Assembly: GCA_034387635.1 (NCBI GenBank)
Contig: JAOANU010000001.1
Location: 248,001-312,000, forward strand
Direction: 5' to 3'
Source of the DNA: Rhodosporidiobolus odoratus
Lineage: Eukaryota; Basidiomycota; Microbotryomycetes; Sporidiobolales; Sporidiobolaceae
Length of the DNA: 64,000 bases
How positions within the stretch are numbered: the first letter of the stretch is position 1; each line of letters opens with the position of its first letter. Of the stretch, positions 21,775 through 31,708 are shown in pieces. The position numbers and the translations under genes are program-made. The notes under the pieces were generated by a model. The model saw only the letters and a list, made by a program, of their open reading frames with translations. It made no database searches and was not told where the DNA came from.

Positions 21775-24770
21775 ATGTCCCGGCGTAGTGAAGACGGCTT
21801 TCTGTCGTCCCTCAAAAACTCCTTTATTCCTTCCTCCTCTTCTACATCCAGCTCCCAACCTCCTCGAACTGCTTCTGAACCCACTGCTTCATCTTCCTAC
21901 CTCCCCAACCCCTCCGCCCTCCTAACCTCCCTCGCCCCCACCCTCCTCTCCCCGGGAACCTCAACTCGCCTCCTCCACCCACAAACCATCTCCTCCCACC
22001 AAGCCTCCCTAACCTCCAGCTCGTCCTCCTCCCACTCTCACTATCAGCATCACCCCTCCTCAACCGAAACCCTCCTTCGCAAACTCGATTTCCTTCGAGC
22101 CGGTCTAACCCTCGGTCGTCCAAACGCTCAAGTCGCGACTTGGGGAGAGTTGAGTACTCAACTCTATTTGAGGGACAGAGTGGATGATCTCTTGAGGTTG
22201 GAAGTTCCTGAAGCGCCATTTCCTTTCGCCTCTTCTTCCTCCGCAGCGACGTCAAACCTTCTGATCGCCCCTGCGGAGGTACCTGGGCCGACAGATTCGG
22301 TACCCCTGCTTACTGGGTTTAGGGCCACGATCCCAGCTTCTCAAGCGAATAAAACGGAACGGAGAAGACGAAGAGCTGTTCTTGGAGAGCGACAGTTGGG
22401 AATTGAGGCAGGTCGAGGGGGGAAGGGCAAGTCCGGATTGGGGTTGAGGGAGAGAGGGGAGAGAGCGAGGGGGTTACTTGGGGGGATCAATGAGGAGGAG
22501 GGGGAAGATGGAGAAGGAGAAGGAGAAATGGACGAGTTTGGACAGCTCAAAGGGAAAGAAGGACTCGGGATAGGAAGGCGATCTCACCCATCCTCCTCTG
22601 CTCGCGCCCGACGCTCAGCAGCAGTAGCTGCTGCTGCAGGCCCCATTCCGGAACAAACTCGTCCCGAGTTGGAAAGGGACGCGAGGGAAGTAGAGGCGGA
22701 TTTGGCCAATCTTGCGGTCAGGAGAGCCGTAGTTAATGGAGAGATTCGAGAGGTTGAAGAGAAGATTAGGGGTTTGGAGAGGGTTAGGGAGGAGATGAGA
22801 GGGGTTTTGGTCGGGGTTAGGGAGGAGGAGTTGGAATTGGGGGACGAACGTCAGCTTGCTTCCATCTTTTCTTCTTTTCTCTCCCGACATCTTCTCGTGC
22901 CCCCCTACGAGCATGCATCATAGCGCGACACGCAACGCCTCGCTACTTGCACATTTACAAACTCTCCCTCCGCTCAGCGTATACTAACATGCCCTTTCCC
23001 CCATCTATATCCCTCATGCGAACGCGCCCCTCGCGCAGTCGAAGGCATCCAACATCGACTGTCCCAGCTCCTCGATCCCTCCTCTGCGCCCGCGTCTTCG
23101 AACCCACACTCTTCTTCTGCTGCTGCGTCTTTATTACCGACTCAAACAAGTCGACGACGGAAAGGTCCTGCCTTCCTGCCAAGTGAGCATGATGACCTGC
23201 CAACTGGGGTAGCGTTCATGGTACGCCACCGTCTCCCCTTCCTCTGTCCTCTGTCCTCTGTCCTCTTTCCTCTGTCCTCTGCCCGAGATCTCGGCCCTAC
23301 TAAGTTCCGAGCTCCTCGATGTGCAGACCCTTCAAGGTCACCTCTCCCCTCTCCTCTCCCTCGACTTCTCCTCCCCCTACTCCACCCTCCTAACCTCTTC
23401 AACAGACACCTCCGTCCGACTCTGGGACCTTCAAACAGGTCAAGAAACGGGTTACCTTCGCGGACACAGAGGTGTCGTGAAAGCCCTCCAAGTGGAGGGG
23501 AATGTAGCGGTTACTGGGGGGGAAGATGGGAGGGTCATGGTTTGGGATTGTAGGAGGGCTGAGGAGTTGTTCGCTTCGGGTCTTGGACTGGGAGCGGGAG
23601 CGGGGGGGCTGGGACCGCTCGAGACACCTTCGCTGAATGGCGGTGGAATTGGGGCGGCGGAGGAAGATGTGTTTGGATCCTTCGCGGCGGCTGCGTCCGC
23701 TGGAGGGACGGGAGGAGCGGGTCTCGTCAACGGCTTTGAAGATGATGGGTTGATGCGAGAACCCGTCTCTTCTTCTGCTGCTGCTACTTCTTCTTCTTCC
23801 TCGATTCGGGATGGAGTACAAGATAAGCTTGAGAAGGAGGGGAAGGGGAGGGACGGGATGGAAGGACCGAGGATGAGGACGCTAGATGGTCATACTAAGG
23901 CGGTCACTAGTTTGTATTTCGACGGTGGGACTTTGGTACGTCTATTGCCTCTTGTCTTCGTATCTTCGTGCTTCCTCTCTGTACGCCCTCGCGTGGGGAC
24001 CTCACGCTGATCTCCTCGCACACCACAGGTAACCGGTTCCTCCGACTCGACACTTCGACAATGGGATCTCTCGACCGGACAATGTGTCCAAACTATGGAC
24101 ATTCTCTGGGCCATCTCCAACCCCCTCCCAACCTCCTCAGTCCTCTATCCCGCTTCTTCCTACTCTCCCTCCACCACCGATCCCTTCTCGACCTCCTTCT
24201 CGTCCGCCTCCCCCCCGACCACACCTCGCAAAGCCGCCTCCCTACGCCGACAATCCTCTTTGTTTGAAAGTCCGGGCAGTGCTTCTCAGTTGGGGGAATT
24301 GCGTATGAAGGGGAATCAGGAAGGGGGTTGGGAGGTTTATGAGGATTTTGTGGGAGGGGTAATGTTTTGGGGGTATGCTCTGGCGAGTGGGACTAAGGAT
24401 GGGTGTGTTAGGATGTGGGACAGTGCGTCATCCTCTCGCTCTGTCTTTCTCCTGCTCCTTCTCTCCCTCCCGCCCTCCCACCGACTCTCTCGTTATCTCT
24501 GACAACCTTCGAAGCGAGGAAGCTGACCCGGAGTGGATGGAATCGTTTGCGAAATTATAGCTCGAACGGGTCAAGCCCATAGGACTCTGGTCGGTCATAC
24601 CGCTCCTGTCACTTGTTTACAATTCGACGAGTATCACCTCGTTACCGGGTCTTTGGATCGATCAATCAGGGTACGTCTTCTCTTCTTCTCTTCTTTCCGT
24701 TTTCTTCCCTCCCTCTCCTTCCAATCTTCTTCAGCCGTGCTGATACACCAGACCTTTCCTCTCTCTCTCC

Positions 24771-24823
<53 letters not shown>

Positions 24824-25322
24824 CTCGCATTCTCGCGCGCGCGCTCGTATCGCATCGCAGATTTGGGACCTGAGGACGGGAGCGATCGCAGATACGCTGA
24901 GGTATGACCATGCAGTGACGGCGTTGCAGTTTGATTCGAGGAAGATTGTGGCGGCGGCTGGGGAGAATGGGGTCAAGGTTCGTGCTTTTTCTCTCTCGCT
25001 TTCGTCCTCGCTTGCGTGCTCGCTCTCGCTATCGTCCCGCTGTTGCGACGGCGCGAGGCTAGCCACCCTCTTCAGGTTCTTGCCCGAGTGCGATGAACGC
25101 GTCACTGACCTGACATCTTTCCATCCCCCGTTCCCCATCTTCCTTTCGCCTGGCTTTAACCTCGCCTCCCCTCGAAAACAGGTCTACAACCGTACGACGA
25201 TGCAGCACACGACTTTGACCACCAGCGGACATACTTCGCCTGTCGAACGGTTACGGTTCATGGACAAGTACCTTGCGACGGGTGGGAGAGACGCGATGGT
25301 TAAAATCTGGGCGTTGCAGTGA
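21775..25322 (+). CDS. MDV1: MDV1/CAF4-type WD40 mitochondrial fission adaptor
   Basis: Mdv1 links the dynamin Dnm1 to its outer-membrane receptor Fis1 in mitochondrial division. Exon 1 (21775-22849) encodes a Ser-rich N-terminus, the helical block [19 protein letters not shown] (Fis1-binding type) and a charged coiled coil ([20 protein letters not shown]). Exon 2 (23039-23220) gives [10 protein letters not shown] and ends [12 protein letters not shown]40 repeats follow from exon 3 (23327-23936): [71 protein letters not shown], then [19 protein letters not shown]. The last blade is [32 protein letters not shown], stop TGA 25320-25322. Two Ser-rich insertions split the propeller. Introns carry CT-rich tracts. 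The fit to MDV1 across the coiled coil and the last repeat is strong; CAF4 is the alternative paralogue name. Confidence 0.93.
23241..23281. repeat. CCTCTGT heptamer repeat in an MDV1 intron
   Basis: About six copies of CCTCTGT, one with a T for G, in the intron between exons 2 and 3 of MDV1. Confidence 0.85.
24759..24825. repeat. CT dinucleotide tract in an MDV1 intron
   Basis: More than 25 CT units, with a few extra C, inside an MDV1 intron upstream of the exon that starts IWDLRTG. Likely variable in length. Confidence 0.9.
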
Positions 25323-25644
25323 ACGCTCGACTCGTTCGGAAGGAAGGTTGGATGGAGAGACGAGGGGGTTGTAGGAGTGTGCGCGGAAGGGGTGGGAGGG
25401 GTAAAAGCAGCATTTGTGACTCTTTCTCCATTGAAAAGAAGGACGGTAACGCGTGACCTGGGAAGGCCAAAGACGCCTCGCTTCTTTTCTCTCCGAGGTC
25501 GCACGTCGCTTAGCGCAGTACTTGGATAGTCTACCTTGCTGTGCTGCTGTTACTTACAGGTGGTCTAGGGCGGACGTGAGGAGAAAATGAGGCGAGGCTG
25601 GGGAAAAGGTACGCCCGCGGCGGCCTGAACTCACTTTTTTTTCT
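25323..25644. other. intergenic, MDV1 to SOD pseudogene
   Basis: No gene-like frame. It presumably holds the MDV1 3' region and the former promoter of the SOD copy. Confidence 0.5.
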
Positions 25645-26977
25645 ATGCAGACGCTCACTCTCTTCCTCTCTTTCCTTCACTTCTACAGTTCAACCACTCG
25701 TCGCGTAGTCCTAGCCATGGCTTTTCCACCTCTTACCCCTTGCACTCCTCGGCACCCTCTCCTGCTCGTCTCCTCTTTCCCATCTCTCCCGCCGTGCGAG
25801 CTCGATTTCAAATAGCAACCCTTTCCTCGCGGCGGGATACGACCGTGTGCCCGCCGTCCTCCCGCCTCTGCCGTATGCGTACGATGCGCTTGAACCGGCC
25901 ATTTCTGAGGCAAACATGGTGCGCTTCCTGTCTTCTGCCCTCTTTCATGTCAGTTGATGTAAGCTGACCGATTCCTTTCATCGACAGAAGCTTCATCACG
26001 ACAGGCATCACGCTGCGTTTGTCGAAGGCTTCAATGCCGTGCGTGAAGCTCCTTCTCTTCCTCTCGCAGAGATTTCAGCTGAACCTTTGCGAACAAGCCA
26101 TCGAGCGCTTTTATACAGCCATCAAGGCGCAGAACGTGCATGAGATCGTGAGGCATCAAAGCGCTAGCACTTTCAACGGAGGAGGTGCGTTATTCTTTTC
26201 ATCCGCAAGTCGGGGAAGAAAAGGAGTGGCGACATCCCACGCAGCTTTTGGGCTCCTCCCTGTCTCCGCCGCTTACACGCTTTGCAGGACACAGCAACCA
26301 TGTCAGCTTCTCACCTCTCCAGGATTCCTCTCTCGAGAAGCCGCTGACCGTCCGGCGCTGCACGTAGTCCCTGTTCTGGCGCATCCTCTGCCGCTGCTCC
26401 GCCTACGGTGGCAAGTTTCCCACTTACGGCGCCTTCTTCGACCTTGTCGCTAGCGATCATGGCACACTCGAGCACCTGCAAGGGCTCATGACGATTTAGG
26501 GTGTAGGAGTTCAAGGGTCGGGGTGGGGTGGGTTGGGTTGGGTTGATATCATGACTCGGAGGTGGTAAGCAGAGTCTCTTCTCGGTCCTCATCTTCGTCC
26601 CTTTTTGTGTATTGACACAGCTGTCGAGCCTACAGCTTCAGGTCGAACTGACCCACAACCAGGACTTGTTCCCCGAACCGCTTGTACCGCTCGTTGGTAT
26701 CGATGTGTAGGAGCATGCGTGCGTTTCTTTCTTTCTTTCCTTCCCTTGGCAGCATAGTGCTCACACTCCTCGCTGTCGACAGGTACTACCTTGACTACGT
26801 CAGACTCCCCCCTCCCATACCTTTCCAACCTTCAGACTTGCTGACCAGCATTTCTTTCTCGCGTTCAATCTGCAGAAGAACAATCGTACTGCCTACCTCG
26901 AGAACGTCTGGAGCGTGATCAACTGGGACGAGGCTGAGAAGAGGCTTGAGGCGGCGAAGCAAGGGTTCGGATGGTAG
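25645..26977 (+). pseudogene. Mn-superoxide dismutase gene, decayed (two nonsense codons, no in-frame start)
   Basis: Exons in order encode RVPAVLPPLPYAYDALEPAI (to about 25918), KLHHDRHHAAFVEGFNA, AIERFYTAIKAQNVHEIV, then HSNH joined to SLFW, AYGGKFPTYGAFFDLVA and HGTLEHLQGLMTI. TAG at 26497-26499 follows, in frame with GVGVQGSGWG. Later come LTHNQDLFPEPLVPLVGIDV, a second TAG at 26708-26710 exactly where the W of the metal-site motif WEHA belongs, then EHA, YYLDY and KNNRTAYLENVWSVINW, ending at TAG 26975-26977. The presequence-like text SHLSRRASSISNSNPFLAAG is one frame off the only upstream ATGs (25645, 25717). Fe/Mn-SOD normally converts superoxide in mitochondria; this copy cannot make a full protein without readthrough. 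A GGGTT-rich slippage block lies in the GSGWGWL exon. Confidence 0.85.
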
Positions 26978-27568
26978 GCGGCTAAGGGAGGGTTCGACGG
27001 ACAGTTGTTCTCACCGTCGCTTCTGCCGCCTTTCTCGCTTACTCCCATGGACAGTCATGGCTTAGACACCTGTAGAGAATGTGTAAACGGATTGGCAAGC
27101 TACTGGCTCCTCTGCAGGAGTCGACGCAATACGAGATAGTTCGGGCAATCTAGCTGGTCATGCATATACTACCTCCGGCAAGGGAGAATGGCGGCACACG
27201 AGCTTGATGTTGTGTCTACCTGATACGTATTGCGCAGTCTACGGCGGTAGCCAGATGGGAAGGCGTGGAGTAACACCTTGACCTTCTCAAGTCCGGCCTT
27301 TCTTTCCGACTCCTGTCGTCCAGACTGTGCCGCGCAAGGTGCCGCTTCCGCCACGCGAACAGCGCCTCCGCCCGACGGGTAGCGCGGTCCCGCCGAGCCA
27401 CGTTGAGATGACCGATAACGTGGCCCCTCGGCAACGCCCACTGAGCTCCGCGGACCACAATCCAACCGAGACGCTCCTTCGCTCCGAGTCTCTCTGCTGC
27501 GGTAACCAGCAGATTGTCCTCAGCTTCTCTCCTCTGCTACTTGAGCCATACGTCGAGCCATACACAAG
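26978..27568. other. intergenic, SOD pseudogene to family B copy 1
   Basis: Holds the presumed promoter of family B copy 1, including a 20-bp element at 27279-27298 shared with copy 2. Open frames here have no gene features. Confidence 0.5.
27279..27298 (+). promoter_or_regulatory. 20-bp element shared upstream of family B copies (copy 1 site)
   Basis: TGACCTTCTCAAGTCCGGCC, 270 bases before the copy 1 ATG. The same 20 bases occur upstream of copy 2. Flanks are also similar (TGGAGYAACAYCTTGAC just before it), so it may be either a conserved site or plain duplication homology. Confidence 0.5.
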
Positions 27569-28949
27569 ATGTACCCCGGAGCTCTGCTGCATCCCGGACT
27601 TCTGCCACACCCCGGGACCGGCGTGACAAACCTCACCGAACATCAGACAACTCCGGTCAACAATTCGCTCACACTGCCTCTGGTGTTTGCGCGCTTGGGG
27701 GACAGAGGCGAAGACATGCCCGTGGTGGCAGGTGCGGAGGAATGATACCGCTTCTCAAGCTCTGGCTGCTGACGAACAAGTTCTCGGCCCGGTGCAGGGT
27801 TCACAGCCGTGGCGACGCGCTTCCTTTTCTGCCAGCTTCCTGGTCACTACATACCGTTCTATCAGGAACTTGATGTCCTGACCTACTTTTCGGAGGAATT
27901 GATAAGTTGGCCCCTTCTCTTCTCTTCGATGATTTGACCTGACCTTTTCCCTGAGTACCCAATCGAGCTCGCGGTGTGGACAAACAAGTCGGGAGTCCGC
28001 ACTCTGCACAATCTGCGGGAAACCAGAGGGCTCGTTAGCAGTCCAGGGTCTCCGGTGAGAGGCTTTCGTTTCCGCTCTTTGTTGGTGCCCGAAGATAACC
28101 TAGAGTGTATTGCCTTACCAGCCAGCAGGGCATCTCATCGCCTTGAGACGCGAAGCTCTTCAACCTCCAGGGTCATGGTATGCATCTTCCTCCAGCTTTT
28201 CCCACCGCGTGAGGAACCAAGTCTGCCTTCTGTTGTGCTGAGCCCGTTTTGAATGGAATACAGCCGCGGCAACTCGCCCCAAGTCTTCACCTCCTTCGAT
28301 ATTTCCAGCTTGCCCTATCGTTCCTCTCCGACGCATAACAGACACAACTATTACAACGATCTAAGACTGGAATCCCGGCCAGACGGAAGCCCAAGTTCCC
28401 TGCCAGTCGAGACCCCTACTGTTGCCCTGCTCAGCCAGCTCATCGATTACCATCAAGAATATCAGAAGAAGGACCCTACACAGCGCAACATAAGCCGAAT
28501 CACCCGGGCTACCTTGTGCATCCGATTCGCCATGATGGGGAACCTGGGCGCCCGCGAATCACCGGTGGAAGGTGCCCTGCTCCGGCTGTCAGAGGACAGC
28601 TGGGATTTGGCAGTAGCTCTGCTCCTGACCCCTAAGGAGTATCACCAGCTACGCGAGGAGGTAATACCACACTTGAACGGTAACGATGCCCGGCAGGCGG
28701 CCGAGAGCTTTCTTCAGCACTTCAACAACGCCAGGGGGATAAGTGAGGGACACAGGCAAGCAGTTGTTTGGAGCTATGAGGAGGCGTACCTCCGGCTACA
28801 GAGCCTACTTAGGGTGCGTCACTTCACTTTATTTGGTTTCAAAGTACCAGACATACTCAACTCTTTCTTCTGAACTACAGCGTCCCCATCCCGAGCAAGA
28901 TGCTGTACGTCCTATTGCACCTTATCTGCTGAGAACTTTCTGGCGCTGA
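27569..28949 (+). CDS. orphan protein, family B copy 1 (first intron acceptor mutated)
   Basis: I do not recognise this family. Start ATG 27569 (MYPGALLHPGLL, then TEHQTTPVNN) is in frame with exon 1, which ends at 27731. By comparison with copy 2, exon 2 should be 27963-28054 (VELAVWTNKSGV), but the acceptor reads CCCAA instead of CCCAG at 27958-27962. Later exons fit: PAGHLIALRREALQPP, a long exon from about 28264 (RGNSPQVFTSFDISS and then ETPTVALLSQLIDYHQEYQKK), the shared core DLAVALLLTPKEYHQLREEV, and a last exon RPHPEQDAVRP ending RTFWR, TGA 28947-28949. The core is mostly helical with no membrane segment or signal peptide. It may be a pseudogene or use another splice. Function unknown. 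Confidence 0.6.
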
Positions 28950-29863
28950 TCCCGCTGCCCCACAAACTAGCGGTCTCGCAGTACTGGCTCAGCACTTCCA
29001 CTTGCGCAACATTCTCTGGCCAAATCATATGTCCCACAGGCAAGGAGGAAGACCATAGCTGGTATGGATCACTCCGCAGTATGTGATGGGAGGGGTTTGT
29101 AGCCGTCTGGCCTCCTGGCGTCTCGTTGATAACTTTGGGCTTGTAAAAGGACAGCCTTGCTTCCCTCCGCACACCTTATTGAGCCACACCAAGGTGCCCT
29201 TACCTCGGACATTCTTGAGCAGTAGGAGGCCCCACTTGTCTACTAGGTAGCTGTGGCTTGCCCCCCCACTAAAGCCATACTGAACAGGAGGAAATGGCAA
29301 GGAGGGAATATCTTTTCCCGCTGCCGCTTCTTGACAATCCCACCTCACCTCTTGCCCTCTTCAACCTTGACCAAATGAGCGGAACGAGCGAAGCATCGGG
29401 TCTGTGAGGTGGGCTCCGCTGTTGAAGAAACGTAGAAACGTTTCACGTTTCTTCAGCAGGCTAATAAAGGCAGTTTTACAGGCTTGTATTTGTGCGCACG
29501 GTTCCGACAGCTCATCTCAGCCTACCATTTCTCCACTTGTCCCGTGTGTGAGTGTAGCACTGCTCCATTGGAGTGTTATGCAAGGCATGGAGCAACATCT
29601 TGACTCTAACCCGCCCTTGACCTTCTCAAGTCCGGCCCTGCTTTGCTATTCCTGTCGGTGCACCCGTCCGAGCACCGCCTTCGGGGAGCGCGTCACAGGA
29701 CCAGCAGACCCGGCAACTGTGAATTGGGGGACAAGAGCAGGGTGCACCTCGTTTTCTGTTCATTAAGCTGGGACAACAACTTCGTTCTCAATCTCGGCTG
29801 ATCTACACTTGCTCTCCGTGTGCTTGCCCTACACCATCTCAAGCTCGTGCCACCCCTCGCAAC
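28950..29863. other. spacer between family B copies
   Basis: About 0.9 kb. Minus-strand frames at 28912-29172 and 29025-29348 are open but overlap each other and lack a splice pattern; I cannot assign them. The second copy of the shared 20-bp element is at 29618-29637. Confidence 0.4.
29618..29637 (+). promoter_or_regulatory. 20-bp element shared upstream of family B copies (copy 2 site)
   Basis: Exact copy of the element at 27279-27298, here 227 bases before the ATG of copy 2. Confidence 0.5.
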
Positions 29864-31212
29864 ATGTCGCATGCCCTCACTCCGGACCACACTACCCCGT
29901 TCGACAATATTGCAGCACTTCGAACGGTCTTTGCACGCTTATCAGACGCGACAGGAGAGAATGGTTCCATTGCTATCGTGTCAGGTGCGCTGCGTCTCGA
30001 CTTCATGCGGAAGACGCTCTGCTAACGCTCAACGAGTGCTGTCGTTGTGCTGTATCGAAAGGAATGACGGCTGCGGCATTCCGTTTGTCGTCTAGTCGCA
30101 GAGGTGTAGCGCGAAGTTCCATGGTCGGTGAAATGTGGAGCTAGATAACCTAGTGTTTCGGGCGACGGAGCTGATGAGTCTCTTCTGGTCCCTTCTCTTG
30201 ACGAATGCCTGATTTTTCTTGTTTACTTACCCAGTCGAGCTCACTATCCCAGTCGAAGAGGGAGCAGACGACACGCAGATTGCGCAGTCCGCACAACATG
30301 TCCGCGAGCAGGTCGAGCGGGGCCCATCAAGTCAAGTAAGAAATCAAGCTCTCCCCCTTTTTCTTTCTTATTTGAGTACTGAAGCCCTCGTTGATTCAGG
30401 GGGTGGAGAGATTCATTGCCCCAAGATCCTACAGCCGACCAAAGTAAATGATCCTAGACAGCCACTCCAGTCATGCAGGCGGAAATTGATCACATCCTGG
30501 CTTCTGCAGTGGCGCCTCGCCCCACATCTGGTACTGTCTTGACATCTCCGCCATGCGCCTGCCGTCTCTTCCTCAACATCCCTACTTCACTGTGGTGGAC
30601 GGCCGGCAGGACTTGACCGGAGCAGTATTTAGACTTGAATTACCGCACTTCACTTTGGTGCGCCAGATCATCGTGTGCCATGAGGAGTGGACGAAACCTC
30701 GGCATGAGCGGAACGATCTTCGACTCTTTCATGCCACCATGACCCTTCGTTACGTCCTGGCAAGCCTCTCTGTCTACGCGACGAACTGGCAGAATGGTGA
30801 ATTAGATTCATGGCGCGCCCCACTTGGATCAACCAATCCCCAGCGGGACTGGCAGTGGGCTATCACGCTGCTGCTGACGCCGACGCAGTATGGCCGATTG
30901 AGCGGCGACCTGGCCGAGCACATGGGACGAGAGAATGCCACGCGCTCCGCAATCTACGAGATGAACCACTTCCACACGGACGGACCTGGACCTGACGCGT
31001 TGGCCACGCTCACGGAGCAGTACGAAACTGCGTTCAATGTAGCCAGGGCTTACCTCCGGGTGAGTTGATCTGCATCTCTTCTTGCAGCAACAGTATCAGA
31101 CAAGCTGACCTTCTCAACATGCTCTTCTGCCTCTCAGCGACCTTACCCTACCCTTGTCAGCGCAGCCTCGCCCTCTAGACCGTCTTTTCGTGCTAACGAG
31201 GCCATTGCGTGA
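29864..31212 (+). CDS. orphan protein, family B copy 2
   Basis: Paralogue of the preceding gene, and it looks intact. Start MSHALTPDHTTPFDN at ATG 29864. Exon 2 is 30235-30335 (VELTIPVEEGADDTQ) with a proper CCCAG acceptor. Two short exons follow (GVERFIAPRSYSRP and KLITSWLLQWRLAPHL), then the main exon beginning DLTGAVFRLELPHFTLV. The shared core is QWAITLLLTPTQYGRLSGDL, followed by YETAFNVARAYLRV. After a GTGAGT donor the last exon encodes RPYPTLVSAASPSRPSF and ends at TGA 31210-31212. Matching pieces in both copies (LLLTPxxY, the ExA-x-LR helix before the last intron, and RPxP at the last exon start) establish homology. There is no recognised domain and no signal peptide. Function unknown. 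Confidence 0.72.
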
Positions 31213-31708
31213 CGCAGCAACCCCTGGGTCCCCGTGCTGGAAACCAGCCCGAACGTTCCCTGGCAAAATCGTTTATTCCGCAAGCTAGGAAAAGTATGCG
31301 GAGCGGAGTATGGGTGCTCCGTAGTATATGAAGGGCAGACAGTGCAAACCTGACCAGCTGTCCTCACTCACTAGTACAGATCGTGATTTTGCTCGTCCCC
31401 AAAAAAGAAGAAAAAGGAAGTAAAACTGTGTCTTTGCGCTCGCACGAAGCAGGCCACTCTTGTTTGTACTCGACGAGTTCGCCGCGGGAGCCAAGCGCAA
31501 TTCACTGCAATCGGATTTACCGGTACCCAAGGTTGAGCCAAGTACTGTAACGAGCGTTCGTGTCAACAACGACAAACATGGGGAACACGGCGCGGTACCA
31601 GAAGGGGGAAGAGGAGTGCAAGAAGGTAGGTACATGCATGTACTGAGCGACTAAACAAGAAGGGGAGAAAACAAAGCAAGACCACCGCGCAGACTCCTCA
31701 CCTTCTTC
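31213..31708. other. intergenic, convergent
   Basis: Between converging stop codons of family B copy 2 and the Ser/Pro-rich gene. No gene-like frame. Confidence 0.5.

Noticed and set aside
26515..26545. Telomere-like GGGTT repeats
   Set aside because: They lie inside the SOD exon that encodes the GSGWGWLG region; the repeat is better explained by slippage of TGGGT in coding sequence.
25645..26977. Repeat-induced point mutation as the cause of SOD decay
   Set aside because: Only two transition-type stops are evident and the rest of the frame is clean; RIP would leave many C to T changes.
27957..27962. A GT-AA intron in family B copy 1
   Set aside because: GT-AA is not an accepted spliceosomal pair, and the paralogue has a normal AG at the same place. 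I treat it as a mutation or sequence error.
28912..29348. Minus-strand gene between the family B copies
   Set aside because: Two overlapping open frames without splice signals or known motifs; more likely spacer.
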